This document shows, in pieces, positions 55,378 through 64,000 of a stretch of 64,000 nt of DNA. Each line of letters begins with the position of its first letter. Positions within the stretch are counted from its first letter, which is position 1. The position numbers and the translations under genes were made by a program. This DNA is from Belnapia mucosa (GTDB lineage Bacteria > Pseudomonadota > Alphaproteobacteria > Acetobacterales > Acetobacteraceae), in assembly GCF_016775475.1 (NCBI RefSeq), contig NZ_JAEUXJ010000006.1, positions 62,001-126,000 on the forward strand. The letters run 5' to 3'. The notes under the pieces were generated by a model. The model worked only from the letters and a program-made list of their open reading frames with translations, made no database searches and was not told where the DNA came from.

Positions 55378-55740
55378 ATGCTCGACATGGACCGCAGCAT
55401 CGGGGCGATCCGCGCTGCGGCGGCGGAACAGCGCTTCATCAGCTACGGCCAGATCGCCCGGGCGAGCGATGTGCCGTGGAGCATGTCCGTCCGCAGCCAG
55501 ATGCGGCCGCATCTGGAGGGCGTTTGCGGCAAAATGTTGCAGGATGCGGGCGCCATGGTCTCGGCGATCGTCGTCAACCAGGATAATTTGCAGACCGGCA
55601 CGCTCGATCCGCAATCCCTGTCCGGCTTCGCCGATTGCGCGAGGCGGCTCGGCTTCGGCATCGTCGAGGACCGGGAGGCATTCCTCCGTGAACAGCAGCG
55701 CCTGACCTTCGGTTGGGGCGCAAGGACGGCAAGCGCATGA
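55378..55740 (+). CDS. Small winged-helix-like protein embedded between gatA and gatB
   Basis: This 120-residue protein begins one base after gatA and ends with an ATGA overlap into gat[16 protein letters not shown] near residue 20 and [14 protein letters not shown] near 61 resemble, in order and spacing, the winged-helix fold of the MGMT/ATL-like alkyltransferase family (which typically reads YGEIA and later VVNxxG). No PCHR cysteine is present, so alkyl transfer is not expected. Cys at 50 and 87 are free. The similarity is pattern-based and tentative. Its coupling within the amidotransferase operon suggests a role connected with tRNA charging or DNA contact, but this is unproven. Confidence 0.7.
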   Translation: MLDMDRSIGAIRAAAAEQRFISYGQIARASDVPWSMSVRSQMRPHLEGVCGKMLQDAGAMVSAIVVNQDNLQTGTLDPQSLSGFADCARRLGFGIVEDREAFLREQQRLTFGWGARTASA

Positions 55741-57185
55741 GCTACACGATCGAAGGCCGCACCGGCCCCTGGGAAGTCGTCATCGGGCTCGAGGTCCATG
55801 CCCAGGTGACCTCCAAGGCCAAGCTGTTCAGCGGCGCCGCCACCGAATTCGGCGCCGCGCCGAACAGCCAGGTCTCCTTCGTCGATGCCGGCTTCCCCGG
55901 CATGCTGCCGGTGATCAACGAGGAATGCGTGGCGCAGGCCGTGCGCACGGGCCTTGGCCTCAAGGCCGAGATCCATCTCTGGTCGCGCTTCGACCGGAAG
56001 AACTACTTCTATGCCGATCTGCCGCAGGGCTACCAGATCAGCCAGTTCGCGCATCCGATCGTCGGTACGGGCACGGTCGAGATCACGCTGGCCGATGGCA
56101 GCACCAAGCAGATCGGCATTACCCGCCTGCATCTGGAGCAGGATGCCGGCAAGTCGCTGCACGACCAGCACCCGTCGAAGTCTTTCATCGACCTGAATCG
56201 CTCCGGCGTCGCGCTGATGGAGATCGTCTCCGAGCCCGACATGCGCTCGCCGGAGGAGGCGGGGGCCTATCTCACCAAGCTGCGGCAGATCCTGCGCTAT
56301 CTCGGCACCTGCGACGGCAACATGGACGAGGGCTCCATGCGGGCCGACGTCAATGTCTCCGTGCGCAAGGCGGGGGAGGGGTTCCGCACCCGGTGCGAGG
56401 TGAAGAACGTCAATTCCATCCGCTTCGTCATGCAGGCGGTGGAGGCCGAGGCGCGGCGCCAGATCGAGGTCTGGGAGGAAGGCGGCACGGTCGATCAGGA
56501 GACGCGGCTGTTCGACACCGGCCGCGGCGTGACGCGCAGCATGCGCTCCAAGGAGGACGCGCATGACTACCGCTACTTCCCCGACCCGGACCTGCCGCCC
56601 CTGGTGCTGGAGGCCGACTGGGTCGAGAGCCTGAAGGCCTCGCTGCCCGAACTGCCGGACGAGCGCCGCGCGCGCTACGTGGCGATGGGCCTCTCGCCCT
56701 ATGACGCCCATGTGCTGACGCTGGAGCGCGAGACGGCGGCCTTCTTCGAGGCCGTGGCCCGGGGCCGCGACGCCAAGACCGTGGCGAATTGGGTGACCGG
56801 CGACTTCTTCGCCGCGCTGAACCGCACCGGCCTCGGCGTGGAGGAGAGTCCGGTCAGTGCCGCCGGCCTCGGCGAGCTGCTGGACCTGATCGCCGACAAG
56901 ACCATCAACGGCAAGATCGCCAAGGATGTGCTGGCGATCATGTTCGAGACCGGCGAGCGGCCGGGCGCCATCGTCGATGCGCGCGGCCTGCGCCAAGTGG
57001 TCGATACCGGCGCCATTGAGGCGGCCATCGATCAGGTGATGGCCGCCAATGCCGGCAAGGTCGCGGAATACCGCAGCGGCAAGGACAAGCTCTTCGGCTT
57101 CTTCGTCGGCCAGGTGATGAAGGCGATGCAGGGCAAGGGCAACCCGGCCCTGGTCAATGAGGTGCTGAAGCAGAAGCTCGGCTGA
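55737..57185 (+). CDS. gatB: Glutamyl/aspartyl-tRNA amidotransferase subunit B
   Basis: This 482-residue kinase subunit activates the glutamyl or aspartyl group and binds tRNA. The N-terminal cradle starts [20 protein letters not shown], with [19 protein letters not shown] and [13 protein letters not shown] in the ATP/aminoacyl site. A C-terminal YqeY-like tail domain is present (from about 330, [14 protein letters not shown]). ATG 55737 overlaps the small upstream gene by four bases. A 14-bp hairpin follows its stop. Confidence 0.97.
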   Translation: MSYTIEGRTGPWEVVIGLEVHAQVTSKAKLFSGAATEFGAAPNSQVSFVDAGFPGMLPVINEECVAQAVRTGLGLKAEIHLWSRFDRKNYFYADLPQGYQISQFAHPIVGTGTVEITLADGSTKQIGITRLHLEQDAGKSLHDQHPSKSFIDLNRSGVALMEIVSEPDMRSPEEAGAYLTKLRQILRYLGTCDGNMDEGSMRADVNVSVRKAGEGFRTRCEVKNVNSIRFVMQAVEAEARRQIEVWEEGGTVDQETRLFDTGRGVTRSMRSKEDAHDYRYFPDPDLPPLVLEADWVESLKASLPELPDERRARYVAMGLSPYDAHVLTLERETAAFFEAVARGRDAKTVANWVTGDFFAALNRTGLGVEESPVSAAGLGELLDLIADKTINGKIAKDVLAIMFETGERPGAIVDARGLRQVVDTGAIEAAIDQVMAANAGKVAEYRSGKDKLFGFFVGQVMKAMQGKGNPALVNEVLKQKLG

Positions 57186-57188
57186 GCG

Positions 57189-57225
57189 GGACAGGCGGCC
57201 CCTCGGGGGGCGGGGCCGCCTGTCC
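57189..57225. terminator. Terminator hairpin between gatB and the convergent TM2 gene
   Basis: GGACAGGCGGCCCC at 57189-57202 pairs perfectly with GGGGCCGCCTGTCC at 57212-57225 across a nine-base loop, three bases after the gatB stop. It could serve both convergent genes. No long T tract follows. Confidence 0.7.
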
Positions 57226-57246
57226 GTGTCTCAGACTACCCGGGTC

Positions 57247-57534
57247 TCAGGCCGGCGCGGCGCCGGCCGGAATGGCCTCGTTCAGCTCCTTCGCCATGCC
57301 CGGAATCAGGATCGCATCCGCCAGCGCCCAGGTGCTGGTGGTGACGAAGCCGAGCAGGCCGAGGCCGCTCCAGATCAGCGGCACGGAGAGGACGGTGATC
57401 GCGGCCATGCCGGCCGCCGAGAGATTCCGTCCCAGATAGAGGCGGTGCAGGCCGAACATGCCGAACAGCGCCCAGAGCAGATAAGCGAGCCCCACCGACT
57501 TACGGCGCCCAGCCGGAAGCGTCATCGCGAGCAT
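57247..57534 (-). CDS. TM2-domain-like small membrane protein
   Basis: This 95-residue protein has two membrane helices joined by a short loop: SVGLAYLLWALFGMFGLHRL and GMAAITVLSVPLIWSGLGLL. GLHRLYLGR is close to the TM2 motif (GxHRFYLG). GGGGGAAG precedes the ATG at 57534. TM2 proteins are often coupled to membrane or proteolysis functions but have no single known role. It converges on gatB. Confidence 0.8.
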   Translation of the reverse strand: MLAMTLPAGRRKSVGLAYLLWALFGMFGLHRLYLGRNLSAAGMAAITVLSVPLIWSGLGLLGFVTTSTWALADAILIPGMAKELNEAIPAGAAPA

Positions 57535-57749
57535 GAAGTTCTTCCCCCAAATCGCGGTGCCGCAACCATTTTTCCCCTTGCCGCACCGCACGCATAGGTT
57601 GCGTTAACGCGGCCCAAATGTGAAGTGGCTACAATGTTCCGCTCGCGGCTTCGTGGCTGCGCGTGGCCGCAATGTCACGCTCTGTCACCGCTCGCCAGCC
57701 TGTACTGCCTCCGCTAGGCTCTGGCCAACCCAATCGGGACGGGGACCCA

Positions 57750-58379
57750 ATGATCGAACTGCATAGCTGGAACACGCCCAACGGCCGCAAGATCAGCGTC
57801 GCGCTGGAGGAGATGGGCCTGCCCTACACGGTCAGAACCGTGAACATCAGCAAGGGCGAACAGTTCAATCCGGAATTCCTCGCCTTCAGCCCGAACAACC
57901 GCATCCCGGCCATCGTTGATCCGGACGGGCCGGGCGGGGAGCGGATCACCGTCTTCGAAAGCGGCGCGATCCTCCTCTATCTCGGCGAGAAGACCGGGAA
58001 ATTCCTGCCGCGCGACCTACGCGCCCGGGTGCCGGTGCTGGAATGGCTGATGTGGCAGATGGGCGGCTTCGGCCCGATGCCCGGCCAGGTCCATCATTTC
58101 CTGATGCAGCCGGACGGCCCCGCCAAGGACTATGGCTTCAAGCGCTACCATGACGAGACCAAGCGCCTTTATGGCGTGCTCGACCGGCGCCTGGTCGGAC
58201 GCGACTATGTGGCGACCGCGGGGGAGCCGAGCGTCGCCGATTTCGCCATCCTTGGCTGGGCTTGGCGGCATGAGCGGCACCAGGTCCCCTTCGATGACCT
58301 GCCGAATGTCGCCGCCTGGTATGAGCGGATGATGGCCCGGCCGGCGACCAAGCGGGGCTTCGAGGTCAGCCTCGGCTGA
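57750..58379 (+). CDS. Glutathione S-transferase, YfcG/Ure2p-like
   Basis: This 209-residue GST starts IELHSWNTPNGRKISVALEE. The NTPNGRK segment matches YfcG-type enzymes with disulfide-bond oxidoreductase activity, which use Asn/Thr instead of a catalytic Tyr. NNRIPAIVDPDGPGG and VFESGAILLYLGEK are the glutathione-binding part. The C-terminal all-helical domain is complete. The ATG at 57750 is preferred because the family begins here. Its 3' end overlaps the convergent amidohydrolase gene by 14 bases. Confidence 0.92.
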   Translation: MIELHSWNTPNGRKISVALEEMGLPYTVRTVNISKGEQFNPEFLAFSPNNRIPAIVDPDGPGGERITVFESGAILLYLGEKTGKFLPRDLRARVPVLEWLMWQMGGFGPMPGQVHHFLMQPDGPAKDYGFKRYHDETKRLYGVLDRRLVGRDYVATAGEPSVADFAILGWAWRHERHQVPFDDLPNVAAWYERMMARPATKRGFEVSLG

Positions 58380-59604
58380 CCCGGTCCACCATCGCGGCGC
58401 CCCCCTTCATGACGAAGGGGATGCGCTCGCCCTGACCGGTCAGCACGCCGATATCGGCGATGGGGTCGCCATCGACCAGGATGAGGTCGGCGAGCGCCCC
58501 CGGCGCCACCACGCCGAGCGAACCCTCCTGCTGGAGCAGTGCGGCGTTCACGCTGGTGGCGGCGCGCAGCACCGCGGCGGCGGGCAGCACCTGGCGGCGG
58601 ATGACGAATTCATCCGATTGCCGCCGGTGCATCGCACCCAGCAGATCCGTCCCGAAGCCCATCTTCACGCCGGCACGGTCGAGAATCTCGAGGCTGCCGA
58701 GTCCGGCATCCCGCACGCCGGCGAGCTTCGCCATGCTCTCCGGCGGCAGGCCGAGTGCCGGGCCCTCCTCAGCCAGCGCCTCATAGGTGACCAGGGTGGG
58801 CACGGCGAAGGCGCCGCGCTCCGCCATGAAGGCGGCGGTCGGCGCATCGACCTGGTTGGCATGCTCGATCGACCGCACGCCGAGCCGGACGGCGCGATGG
58901 ATGCTCTCTGGCGTATAGGCATGGGCCAGGACATAGGACCGCCAGGCCGAGGCCTCCCAGACCGCGCAGGCGATCTCCTCCTCGGAATATTGCAGCGCCC
59001 AGATCGGGTCGGAGGGAGAGGCGACGCCGCCGCTCGCCATGATCTTGATGGCATGCGCCCCGCGCTTCAGCTCCCCGCGCACCGCCTTCCGCACCTCATC
59101 GACGCCATCGGCGACGAGGCTGATGGCCCCGGCTGGGGCGGCACAGCCGCAGAACTGGTCGAGCACCGCATTCGGCCGCATATCGCCATGCCCGCCGGTC
59201 GGCGAGAGCGCGCGGCCCGGATAGAACAGCCGCGGCCCGGGGATCAGCCCGGTCTCGCAGGCGATGGCGAGGCCCCAATCGGCGCCGCCCGCATCCCGCA
59301 GCGAGGTGAAACCCCGCCGCAGCGAGGATTTCAGCCGCTCGGCGGCCTCCAGTGCCTGCAGGCTGCGCGGCAGCCGCTCCACCCGGCCGAGATCGGCATC
59401 GATGCCATAGGCATGGACATGCGCATCGATCAGGCCGGGCATCAGGGTGCGGCCGCCGCAATCCACCACCTGGGCCGTGGCGCTGGCGATGGGCCGGTCG
59501 GAGACCTCCTTGATGCGCTCGCCCTCGACCAGCACTTCCATCCCCTCGGCCAGGTTGTCGGCGCGGCCATCGAAAAGGCGGAGGTTGCGGAACAGCATGG
59601 CCAT
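58366..59604 (-). CDS. Metal-dependent amidohydrolase (prolidase/imidazolonepropionase-like)
   Basis: This 412-residue amidohydrolase has a complete-looking binuclear site: HVHAYG (LMPGLIDAHVHAYG), a likely carboxylated Lys in HAIKIMASGGVASPSD, His in LAHAYTPES and SIEHANQ, and Asp in GFGTDLLG. It resembles the Xaa-Pro dipeptidase and carbamate-hydrolysing branch. GGAGGAG lies about seven bases before the ATG at 59604; the longer frame adds only 17 residues. No partner genes give the substrate. Confidence 0.9.
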   Translation of the reverse strand: MAMLFRNLRLFDGRADNLAEGMEVLVEGERIKEVSDRPIASATAQVVDCGGRTLMPGLIDAHVHAYGIDADLGRVERLPRSLQALEAAERLKSSLRRGFTSLRDAGGADWGLAIACETGLIPGPRLFYPGRALSPTGGHGDMRPNAVLDQFCGCAAPAGAISLVADGVDEVRKAVRGELKRGAHAIKIMASGGVASPSDPIWALQYSEEEIACAVWEASAWRSYVLAHAYTPESIHRAVRLGVRSIEHANQVDAPTAAFMAERGAFAVPTLVTYEALAEEGPALGLPPESMAKLAGVRDAGLGSLEILDRAGVKMGFGTDLLGAMHRRQSDEFVIRRQVLPAAAVLRAATSVNAALLQQEGSLGVVAPGALADLILVDGDPIADIGVLTGQGERIPFVMKGGAAMVDRVSRG

Positions 59605-59706
59605 GGCGGAACTCCTCCGGGGATGGGGGCGCCAGCATTGCCCGCGGGGCGGCATCTGACCAGGGTTTCATCCGCTGGCGCCTGGGCCTCGGGCATGCTG
59701 CGCGCC

Positions 59707-60945
59707 ATGCGGATTCGCCTGCTCGCCTTCGCCTTTCTGGTCCCCTTGGTCGGCCTCGCCGGCTGCTCCCTCGGCGGGACCATCGCCGAACATAGCATCG
59801 CCTATAACGGCACCATGCAGGCGGCGACCGACACGCTGCTGGTGACCAATATCCTGCGTGCCCGCGATGGGGCGCCGCTGCATTTCTCGACCATCGGCGC
59901 CATCCATGGCTCCTTCAACCTTTCGGCCGGGCTCGGCTACGACCTCAGCCAATCGGCCGGCGCCACCCAGCCGGCGCTGCTGGCGGCGAGCAATCCGAGC
60001 TTCGATATCGGCCCGCTCGACCGGCAGGAATTCGCCCGCGGCCTGCTGCGGCCGATCGATCCGGTGCTGCTGCGGCTGCTGTCGGATCGTGGCCTGCCGG
60101 ATCAGCTGCTGCTCTATCTGCTGGTCTCGAAATTCGACGAGGGGCCGGGCGGGCGCTTCGTCGTCAACGATCCGCGGGCGCGCCATCCGTTGGATGAGGC
60201 GGCGCGCCGGGCCTGCGCCGAGGCCGGAGCCGCGGCGCGGCCGCCCTGCGATCCCTTCCAGTCGGTGGTGGACAACCTCACCCGCTTCGGGCCGCTGCGC
60301 TTCAACGGCTATACCCGGCTGATCCCCCTCGGCCCGCCGCTCTCCCGCGCCGAGGCCTCGGCGCCGGAACGGCTGGCGATGCTGAAGGAAACGGGGGTGA
60401 GCCTGCGCCGCCTGGGCAATGGCTGGCAGCTTTATCGGGCGGTGAACCAGCTGGTCATCTGCGTGCCCGGCCGGCCGGGTTCCGCGCCGCCCTTCACCGC
60501 GCTCGCCCTGGACAACGAACCGCCGCAGGTCTCGCCCATGACGCAGGAGGGCGACCCCTGCAATGCGGATGAGGTCGCCGATCGTCCGATCCCGGCCGGC
60601 CATGCCGCGGCCAAGGGCCTTGCCTGGTATCTGCGCTCGGTGGACGAGCTGCTGCACTATCTGGGCGCGGTGCAGCGGCGGGAGGAGGAGGGGGCGGAGT
60701 ATCGCGTCAGCGTGCCGCTGGGCGCGGGCCGGCAAGGGCGGCCGCGGCTCTTCCGGCTATGGCAGGCACAGCCGGCGCGACCGCATATCGCCGTCGATTA
60801 TGCGGGCCAGCGCTGGTTCGTCGCGGCGCAGGACGATGCGGAGGACCAGACGCTGCGCGTGCTGGCGCTGACGACGCAATTGCTGAACCTGCAGAAATCG
60901 GCCGGGGAGATCCCCTCCTCCGGCACGCTGCGACTGGTGCGCTAG
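59707..60945 (+). CDS. Large lipoprotein of unknown function
   Basis: This 412-residue protein starts with a lipoprotein signal peptide (RIRLLAFAFLVPLVGLAGCS; lipobox LAGC). The mature part is a soluble alpha/beta domain with no family I can name. AYNGTMQAATDTLLVTNILR and PRLFRLWQAQPARPHIAVDY look like conserved core. ATG 59695 adds four residues and is also possible. It is transcribed divergently from the amidohydrolase and overlaps the convergent acetamidase by four bases. Placement in the envelope is inferred. Confidence 0.75.
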   Translation: MRIRLLAFAFLVPLVGLAGCSLGGTIAEHSIAYNGTMQAATDTLLVTNILRARDGAPLHFSTIGAIHGSFNLSAGLGYDLSQSAGATQPALLAASNPSFDIGPLDRQEFARGLLRPIDPVLLRLLSDRGLPDQLLLYLLVSKFDEGPGGRFVVNDPRARHPLDEAARRACAEAGAAARPPCDPFQSVVDNLTRFGPLRFNGYTRLIPLGPPLSRAEASAPERLAMLKETGVSLRRLGNGWQLYRAVNQLVICVPGRPGSAPPFTALALDNEPPQVSPMTQEGDPCNADEVADRPIPAGHAAAKGLAWYLRSVDELLHYLGAVQRREEEGAEYRVSVPLGAGRQGRPRLFRLWQAQPARPHIAVDYAGQRWFVAAQDDAEDQTLRVLALTTQLLNLQKSAGEIPSSGTLRLVR

Positions 60946-61892
60946 AAGAGCAGGCCCTTCTTCAGCATGCCATGCACGCCCTTCTCACCGTTCACCGTCT
61001 GGGTCACGCGGAAATCGACGGCCAGCGAGCAGAAGGCATAGGCCTGCTCGCGCGAGAGATTGGTGCGGCTGGTGATGAAGGCGATCATCTCCCGCAGTGC
61101 CTGCTTCATCGCCTGGTCGAGATCCTCATGCAGGCCCATGCTGATGTAATGGGTCGGCGTCTCCGCCCGCGGCCGGGCGAGCAGCGGCGCGCCATCGGCC
61201 TTGTGCAGCAGGAAGGTGAAGCGGCCGTTCAGGCTGGTCTCCAGCGCGGTGACGCAGACCTCGCCATCGCCCTGCACGCCATGGCCGTCGCCAACCGAGA
61301 AATTCGCCCCCGGCACGAAGACCGGCAGGAACAGCGTGCTGCCCGCCACCAGTTCCTTGTTGTCGAGGTTGCCGCCATGGATTCGCGGCTCCTTGCTGCT
61401 GATCCGGCCGAAGGCCGGCGGTGGGGCCACGCCCATCACGCCGAAGAAGGGGGCCAGCGGCAGTTCCGTCCCCCAGGGCAGGCGGCAGGTCCGGGCGGCG
61501 CGGTCGATGGGGATGACCATCATCGCCGGCTCGTGAAAATCCTCAGGCAGCGTGCCGGCCAGCGGGCGGATGGTGTTGTAGCCCCAGTCGGCGCCGGGCT
61601 CGATGCTCTCGATCCGGATCTCCAGCATGTCGCCGGGCATGGCGCCCTCGATGGCGATGGGCCCGGTGCAGATATGCCCGGCCACCATGCCGGGATTGGC
61701 GGCGATGATGGCGGCCAGCGCCTCCGGCACCTGCATCCCGCTGCCGGGCGGGGGCAGAACTTCCTCCCGGCCGGAGACGCATTCGACCGAAACCGTATCG
61801 CCCGGAGCGATGGTCAGCACCGGCGGGAAGCGGGAATCGAAGGCGCTGACCCGGACGGTCTCCGGCGTGGCGCGAAGCTGGTGATGGGCCAT
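60942..61892 (-). CDS. Acetamidase/formamidase family protein
   Basis: This 316-residue protein of the FmdA/AmdA family usually hydrolyses small amides to ammonia plus the acid. Conserved blocks include VLTIAPGDTVSVEC, NPGMVAGHICTGPIAIEGAM, PAFGRISSKEPRIHGGNLDN and SVGDGHGVQGDGEVC, which hold the metal-binding residues. ATG 61892 is supported by GGAG at about eight bases. It is divergent from the DUF169 gene with 107 bases between. Confidence 0.92.
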   Translation of the reverse strand: MAHHQLRATPETVRVSAFDSRFPPVLTIAPGDTVSVECVSGREEVLPPPGSGMQVPEALAAIIAANPGMVAGHICTGPIAIEGAMPGDMLEIRIESIEPGADWGYNTIRPLAGTLPEDFHEPAMMVIPIDRAARTCRLPWGTELPLAPFFGVMGVAPPPAFGRISSKEPRIHGGNLDNKELVAGSTLFLPVFVPGANFSVGDGHGVQGDGEVCVTALETSLNGRFTFLLHKADGAPLLARPRAETPTHYISMGLHEDLDQAMKQALREMIAFITSRTNLSREQAYAFCSLAVDFRVTQTVNGEKGVHGMLKKGLLF

Positions 61893-61999
61893 GGCGGCGT
61901 CTCCGGTCGGGTGGGCGCCAGTCTGTGGGGAGCGCGGAGGCATGGTCAACCGCGCCCGGCCCTGCGCTAGTCTCTCCGCCGAGAAGGGGAGAAACGGCC

Positions 62000-62770
62000 A
62001 TGAGCGAGACCAACGAAGCACAGCGGCTGGTCGCCGAGCTGAATGCGCTGCTGCGGCTGAAGACCACCGTCACCGCGATGAAGATGTATGAGACGGTCGC
62101 CGAGATGGAGGCGATCCCGCGCATCCGCCGGCCGAAGGCGAAGCACACCACCGACCAGATCGTCAGCATGGCCTCGCGGCTCGGCTGGACCGTCGGCATC
62201 ACGGCGGCCGATCTCGTCGGCAACCAGTGCCAGGCGGTGATCGGCCTCGCCCCGCAGGACGAGGAATGGCGGCGAGGCGAGAAATATGTCGGCGTCTGGC
62301 ACGGCACCCAGCCCGACGCCCAGGCGCGGCAGGAGGCGCTGGAGGTCGTCCCCCATGGCCGCTTCCAGGCCATGGCCGTGAGCCCGATGGAAAGCGGCCG
62401 CATCCCCGACCCGGATATCTGCCTGGTCTATGCGACGCCGGGGCAGATGATCATCCTCATCAACGGGTTGCAGTATCGCAACTACCGCAAATTCGAATGG
62501 TCCGTGGTGGGCGAGACCGCCTGCGCCGATAGCTGGGGCCGGGCGCTGAAGACCGGGGAGCCGAGCCTCTCGCTGCCCTGCTATGCCGAGCGCCGCTATG
62601 GCGGCGTCCCGGATGAGGAGATGCTGATGGCGCTGAAGCCGGCCGATCTCCGCATCGCCAGCGAGGGGATGAAGGCGCTGGCGAAGAACGGGCTGCGCTA
62701 CCCGATCCCGCCCTATGGCATCCAGAACGACCCCTCGATGGGGATGGGGATCAGCTACGCCAAGAGCTAG
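62000..62770 (+). CDS. DUF169-family protein
   Basis: This 256-residue protein matches the DUF169 family: KHTTDQIVSMASRLGWTVG near the start, RFQAMAVSPM and ICLVYATPGQMIILINGLQY in the core, and SLPCYAERRYGG later. The biochemical role is unknown. The start at 62000 has GGGGAG upstream. It is divergent from acetamidase; its stop lies inside the left arm of the perfect hairpin at 62766. Confidence 0.85.
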   Translation: MSETNEAQRLVAELNALLRLKTTVTAMKMYETVAEMEAIPRIRRPKAKHTTDQIVSMASRLGWTVGITAADLVGNQCQAVIGLAPQDEEWRRGEKYVGVWHGTQPDAQARQEALEVVPHGRFQAMAVSPMESGRIPDPDICLVYATPGQMIILINGLQYRNYRKFEWSVVGETACADSWGRALKTGEPSLSLPCYAERRYGGVPDEEMLMALKPADLRIASEGMKALAKNGLRYPIPPYGIQNDPSMGMGISYAKS

Positions 62771-62811
62771 GCCATGATCCGCGATCACCGGATCGCGGAT
62801 CATGGCCTAGC
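62766..62811. terminator. Perfect 21-bp inverted repeat with four-base loop (likely bidirectional terminator)
   Basis: The arms 62766-62786 and 62791-62811 are exact reverse complements around the loop ACCG. The left arm includes the DUF169 stop codon (62768-62770). No T tract is visible, so folded RNA alone would stop or protect the transcript. It lies between convergent DUF169 and folE genes. Confidence 0.75.
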
Positions 62812-62869
62812 CTGTTGTCTGGTCGCGTGATTCAAGCCATCGGCCGTTCCGGCCGTCGGCGATCACGCT

Positions 62870-63475
62870 TTATCCGCCCGGCTGCTGCGACTGGATCAGC
62901 GAGAGCAATTCCCGCCGGGTGTCGAAATTCTCGCGGAAGGCGCCGAGCATCCGGCTGGTGACCATGGTGACTCCGGTCTGATGCACGCCGCGCGTCGTCA
63001 TGCACTGATGCGCGCTCTCGATGATGACGGCGACGCCGCGAGGCTGCAGCACGGATTCAATGGTATTGGCGATCTGCGCCGTCAGCTTCTCCTGGATCTG
63101 GAGGCGCTTGGCATAGGCCTCCACGACCCGGGCGAGCTTGCTGATCCCGACCACGCGCCGGGCGGGCAGATAGGCCACATGGCAGTGCCCGATGATCGGG
63201 ACCATGTGGTGCTCGCAATAGCTTTCCAGCCGGATATTCTTCAGCAGGACGATCTCGTCATAGCCCTCGACCTCGGCGAAGGTCCGCTCCAGCAGGGCGA
63301 CGGGGTCCACCTGATAGCCGCCGAACAGCTCCTCATAGGCGCGAACCACGCGGGCAGGGGTGTCGAGCAGGCCTTCCCGCGTCGGGTCGTCGCAGGCCCA
63401 GCGGATCAGCGTGCGGACCGCGGCTTCGGCCTCGTCCCGGCTCGGGCGATCGGGCAGGGCGGCGGGGCTGGTCAT
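62870..63475 (-). CDS. folE: GTP cyclohydrolase I
   Basis: This 201-residue enzyme opens the folate/pterin pathway by converting GTP to dihydroneopterin triphosphate. Zinc ligands are visible: Cys in [10 protein letters not shown] and Cys in AHQCMTTRG, with GHCHVAYLP and [19 protein letters not shown] completing the active site. The ATG at 63475 has GGAGG upstream; the longest frame adds 28 Arg/Ala-rich residues. It lies close to the RND pump gene upstream on the same strand. Confidence 0.96.
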   Translation of the reverse strand: MTSPAALPDRPSRDEAEAAVRTLIRWACDDPTREGLLDTPARVVRAYEELFGGYQVDPVALLERTFAEVEGYDEIVLLKNIRLESYCEHHMVPIIGHCHVAYLPARRVVGISKLARVVEAYAKRLQIQEKLTAQIANTIESVLQPRGVAVIIESAHQCMTTRGVHQTGVTMVTSRMLGAFRENFDTRRELLSLIQSQQPGG

Positions 63476-63506
63476 AGGTTCCCTCCAGGGGTCGGTTTGC
63501 CCCAAT

Positions 63507-64000
63507 CTACTCCGCCGGGAGCGGCGCGGCGACCCTCCTGCTGCTGCGGCGGCGTCCAAAGCCGTCCAGCGCCAGATAGACCACCGGGGTGGTATAGAGG
63601 GTGAGGAGCTGCGAGAGCAGCAGCCCGCCGATAATGGTGACGCCGAGCGGCTGCCGCAGCTCGGACCCGGCGCCGGCTGCCATGGCCAGCGGCACGGCGC
63701 CGAAGACCGCCGCCAGGGTGGTCATCAGGATCGGCCGGAAGCGCTCCCGACAAGCCGCGAGGATCGCCTCCATCCCGCCGACGCCCTCCTCCCGCTCATG
63801 CTCCAGGGCGAAATCGACCAGCATGATCGCGTTCTTCTTCACGATCCCCATCAGCAGGATGACGCCGATCAGGGCGATGACGGTGAAGGGCGTCCCCGTC
63901 ACCAGCAGCGCCAGGAGGGCGCCGATGCCGGCGGTCGGCAGGGTCGAGAGGATGGTGACCGGGTGCAGCAGGTGCTCATAGAGCACGCCGAGCACGATAT
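63507..64000 (-). CDS. RND-family multidrug efflux transporter, C-terminal part (cut by window end)
   Basis: The visible 164 or so residues are the end of an AcrB/MexB-type inner-membrane proton-antiporter, reading in from the window edge. Signature membrane segments are [67 protein letters not shown] and [20 protein letters not shown]. The short Arg-rich tail is typical. The gene's start and any membrane-fusion partner are outside the window. Confidence 0.93.
   Translation of the reverse strand, partial: IVLGVLYEHLLHPVTILSTLPTAGIGALLALLVTGTPFTVIALIGVILLMGIVKKNAIMLVDFALEHEREEGVGGMEAILAACRERFRPILMTTLAAVFGAVPLAMAAGAGSELRQPLGVTIIGGLLLSQLLTLYTTPVVYLALDGFGRRRSSRRVAAPLPAE

Noticed and set aside
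57535..57749. Riboswitch or small RNA before the GST gene
   Set aside because: The 215 bases contain no clear conserved motif, stable long stem or T tract, and nothing beyond ordinary promoter space was supported.

Overview
The window is a 64 kb stretch of GC-rich, densely packed bacterial chromosome. Protein content points to an alphaproteobacterium, most likely in the Acetobacteraceae (Roseomonas-like). The supports are the ruvX/pyrB/pyrC-like/plsY/dprA/topA/rnr gene order beside gatCAB, several orphan Bug/TctC-type tricarboxylate-binding proteins, an alphaproteobacterial PyrC-like protein lacking its metal motif, and very high GC at third codon positions. The genus is inference. I saw no rRNA or tRNA gene, no CRISPR array and no intact insertion sequence.

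Region 1 (1-5.5 kb) holds the end of pheT, then lepA, a Bug-type binding protein and a LysR regulator divergent from an MFS exporter. Region 2 (5.5-13.6 kb) looks like an organic-acid catabolic locus: a CitE-like lyase, a GntR/FCD regulator, a family-3 solute-binding protein without a signal peptide, a TcuA-like tricarballylate dehydrogenase and another Bug protein. A roughly 2 kb AT-richer segment, bounded by short imperfect inverted repeats and carrying an SGNH-type hydrolase, sits between the lyase and its presumed regulator.

Region 3 (13.7-19.9 kb) is cell surface: a proline-rich lipoprotein, a short flagellin, rmlC, kdsA-kdsB-kdsD and an O-antigen ligase-like membrane protein. Region 4 (19.9-25.6 kb) has a class III aminotransferase, a cytoplasmic BisC-type molybdoenzyme coupled to a PhoX-like exported protein, and a small helical protein. 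Region 5 (25.7-31.7 kb) is one tightly overlapping iron-uptake operon: TonB-dependent siderophore receptor, PiuC hydroxylase, PepSY membrane protein, ExbB, ExbD and TonB, behind a Fur-like box. A near-identical box precedes a small cysteine-tailed protein at 38.3 kb.

Region 6 (31.7-41.4 kb) mixes an oligopeptide-binding protein, pyrE, an ELM1-family protein, msrQ, purC, a tartrate/isopropylmalate-type dehydrogenase, an aspartate/glutamate racemase, an unknown protein and citrate synthase. Region 7 (41.5-53.6 kb, all minus strand) is a long information-processing and pyrimidine cluster: ruvX, pyrB, a DUF3592-like membrane protein, a pyrC-like gene, plsY, dprA, topA, rnr, an S41 protease and a degenerate nuclease-like protein. 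Region 8 (53.6-57.2 kb, plus strand) is gatC-gatA-small protein-gatB, making the tRNA-dependent amidotransferase. Region 9 (57.2-64 kb) has a TM2 protein, a YfcG-like GST, an amidohydrolase, a lipoprotein, an acetamidase/formamidase divergent from a DUF169 protein, a perfect 21-bp hairpin, folE and the end of an RND efflux pump gene.

Genes within runs commonly overlap by 1-4 bases (ATGA or TGATG), so translational coupling is likely. Several start codons were moved downstream from the longest open frame because a Shine-Dalgarno sequence, signal peptide or family start fits better; each case is noted.
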